Of a stretch of 64,000 nucleotides of DNA, positions 62,769-64,000 are shown piece after piece. The notes under the pieces were generated by a model. It saw only the letters and a list, made by a program, of their open reading frames with translations. It ran no database searches and was not told the origin of the DNA. Made by a program: the position numbers and the translations under genes. Location of the stretch: contig CBDCGI010000024.1 in the NCBI GenBank assembly GCA_965216725.1, forward strand, positions 1 to 64,000, written 5' to 3'. How positions within the stretch are numbered: the stretch's first letter is position 1; every line of letters begins with the position of its first letter. The stretch is from JACZUI01 sp965216725 (GTDB lineage Bacteria > Actinomycetota > Acidimicrobiia > Spongiisociales > ZC4RG35).

Positions 62769-63929
62769 TCAACGCGAGCAGTCAACGAAGAAGGTCACGG
62801 TTGCCGAACCGACCAGGCCACCCGAATCCATCGCCTCAGCTGTGACCGTGTGAGAGATGGAATCGGGGCACGCCGTAGGAAACGCGAAAACGGCGCCGTT
62901 TCCTGATGTGAGGTATGTCGAACCCTGATACCACTCCACTGCGAGACCCGAGTCGAAGTCGTCGCTCACGGCGGCCACCAGATCGACAAAGTGGAATGCG
63001 GAAGCGCTGGCAAATCTTTGATTCGACACTGGAGCGATCACTACGACCGTTGGAGCCGTGTTGTCCGAGTTGATGGTTGTGCTCGTGACCGATGTCAGCG
63101 TCACGCTGACGGAAGTGGTGGTAGAGGCCCGAGTGGTCGTCGTCTCCGAATCGGGCGACACCGGGGTTGCGATCGTGGTCGAAGACGAAGCCGACGCGGG
63201 AAGTGGACCTGAGGAGATCGAGTCCTCGCCGGTGTCGTCTCCAATCAAACCGGCCGCGGCCAATCCAAGCGCGGCCACGGCAACGACGACAGCCACCATC
63301 CCAGCTATCCGAGGCCAAATGGGACGGGGCTCAGAGGTCTCAGCTTTCGGCAACTCGGCTGAGACCTCCTCCCAGACGGAGTCATCCAAGTCATCGGGGG
63401 CCACAAGGGGGACCAGCCCGGCAAGAGCCTCGTCGCCTTGTTGCCCGGAGCTGGCCACGTCAGCGTATGCCCGGTTGAGTTGAAGCCGGGCCCCCTCAAT
63501 CAGATCTGCCGTCTCCGACTCGCCGAGACCCAACAACCTGCCCAGTTCAGACGGAGTCAGCCCTTGTCGGACGCTCAAGTCGAGGACAGCGCGCGACTTC
63601 GGCTCCACAGAGTGGAATGCCGCCATCAGGGGATCGTCCGATACACCATGTAGACGCTTGGCGTCGCGCAGAGTGACGATCGCATGGGCCATGGCCACTG
63701 CGTAGAGCCAGGGCCGGAAACTGCGAGGCTCGACATCGGCCAGATGGCGAGCGGAGTGGAGAAAGGTTTTTGCGGTGAGATCTCTGGCAATTTCTTCACT
63801 GCCGGTGACTCGCGCCAGAAAGTCATAGGCCCCGTCGACGTGCTTGGCTTGCAGCACACGAAAGGCGGCATGATCGCCGCCCTGAGCCGCCGCAACCAGA
63901 CCCGCATCGGATCGCTTTGAATCGTTCAT
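62769..63929 (-). CDS. ECF sigma factor fused to membrane helix and extracytoplasmic domain
   Basis: A 386-residue fusion. Sigma region 2 (about 18-90) includes YDFLARVTGSEEIARDLTAKTFLHSARHL and PRSFRPWLYAVAMAHAI; region 4 (about 104-155) is VEPKSRAVLDLSVRQGLTPSELGRLLGL. A membrane helix at 207-230 leads to a Ser/Thr-rich linker and an Ig-like outside domain (290-386) with Cys354 and Cys384. Unlike normal ECF pairs, sensor and sigma factor are one chain, so release may need proteolysis. No separate anti-sigma gene is seen. ATG 63929 with CAGGG ahead. Confidence 0.85.
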   Translation of the reverse strand: MNDSKRSDAGLVAAAQGGDHAAFRVLQAKHVDGAYDFLARVTGSEEIARDLTAKTFLHSARHLADVEPRSFRPWLYAVAMAHAIVTLRDAKRLHGVSDDPLMAAFHSVEPKSRAVLDLSVRQGLTPSELGRLLGLGESETADLIEGARLQLNRAYADVASSGQQGDEALAGLVPLVAPDDLDDSVWEEVSAELPKAETSEPRPIWPRIAGMVAVVVAVAALGLAAAGLIGDDTGEDSISSGPLPASASSSTTIATPVSPDSETTTTRASTTTSVSVTLTSVTSTTINSDNTAPTVVVIAPVSNQRFASASAFHFVDLVAAVSDDFDSGLAVEWYQGSTYLTSGNGAVFAFPTACPDSISHTVTAEAMDSGGLVGSATVTFFVDCSR

Positions 63930-64000
63930 CGGCCCTGGGTCAATTTAGGTTCGGCTTACCTCCAAGCCCGGCAGATCGCATCAGAAACGCGGAGGAGGGG

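Overview
The window is a 64 kb stretch of a high-GC, gene-dense actinobacterial chromosome. The assignment rests on a block of housekeeping genes in the order typical of Actinobacteria (recG, rsmD, coaD, SepIVA-like, DUF177, rpmF, plsX, rnc, mutM, acyP, smc, ftsY), an InhA-like enoyl reductase, a deazaflavin-type (F420) reductase, frequent GTG/TTG starts and many stop/start overlaps of the ATGA or GTGA kind. A deep-branching lineage such as Acidimicrobiia fits, but that is inference; no rRNA or tRNA gene was seen here.

Layout. 1-12.5 kb: the leftward block for replication, repair, translation and envelope lipid synthesis, opening with a truncated ftsY. 12.5-16.7 kb: rpmB coupled to a small cold-shock-like gene, a stand-alone Lrp/AsnC ligand-binding domain, and a leftward hydrolase / membrane-anchored MurF-like ligase / D-Ala-D-Ala ligase operon. 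16.7-32.4 kb: mostly metabolic and sensory genes (hybrid-free histidine kinase, fabI, HAD hydrolase, PLP lyase, acyl-CoA ligase, glutamate dehydrogenase, an ECF sigma/anti-sigma pair, LLM oxidoreductase, lipoprotein). The only gap over 300 bases lies at 25.07-26.01 kb and is packed with hairpins and short repeats. 32.5-41.7 kb: a secretion-rich stretch with a 987-residue surface protein carrying four copies of a 306-bp tandem repeat, a secreted endonuclease/phosphatase-fold protein, a PhoX-like protein, a two-component system and a secreted SGNH hydrolase.

41.8-55.2 kb is the most unusual part. A five-gene leftward operon with overlapping or nearly touching genes combines an ECF sigma factor, two paralogous membrane proteins (one with an anti-sigma-like N terminus), a further membrane protein and a nucleoside-hydrolase-like lipoprotein. 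Next to it stand two class III nucleotide cyclase proteins with altered substrate residues and a 1009-residue transporter-like/HEAT/cyclic-nucleotide-binding fusion, the latter in one operon with one of the cyclases. This looks like a local cyclic-nucleotide signalling set.

55.2-64 kb: a Rieske ferredoxin-P450 pair, an NrtR-type Nudix regulator with a candidate operator, a PAS/metallo-beta-lactamase pair, an endonuclease-fold protein, OsmC, a trypsin-like PDZ protease, a GT39-like membrane glycosyltransferase and an ECF sigma factor fused to a membrane helix and an extracytoplasmic domain.

A 48-bp palindromic element with 17-bp arms occurs twice (20731-20778 and 46463-46510, opposite orientation, one difference), suggesting a dispersed repeat family. 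All functional calls are by reading motifs and family resemblance; no database search was possible.
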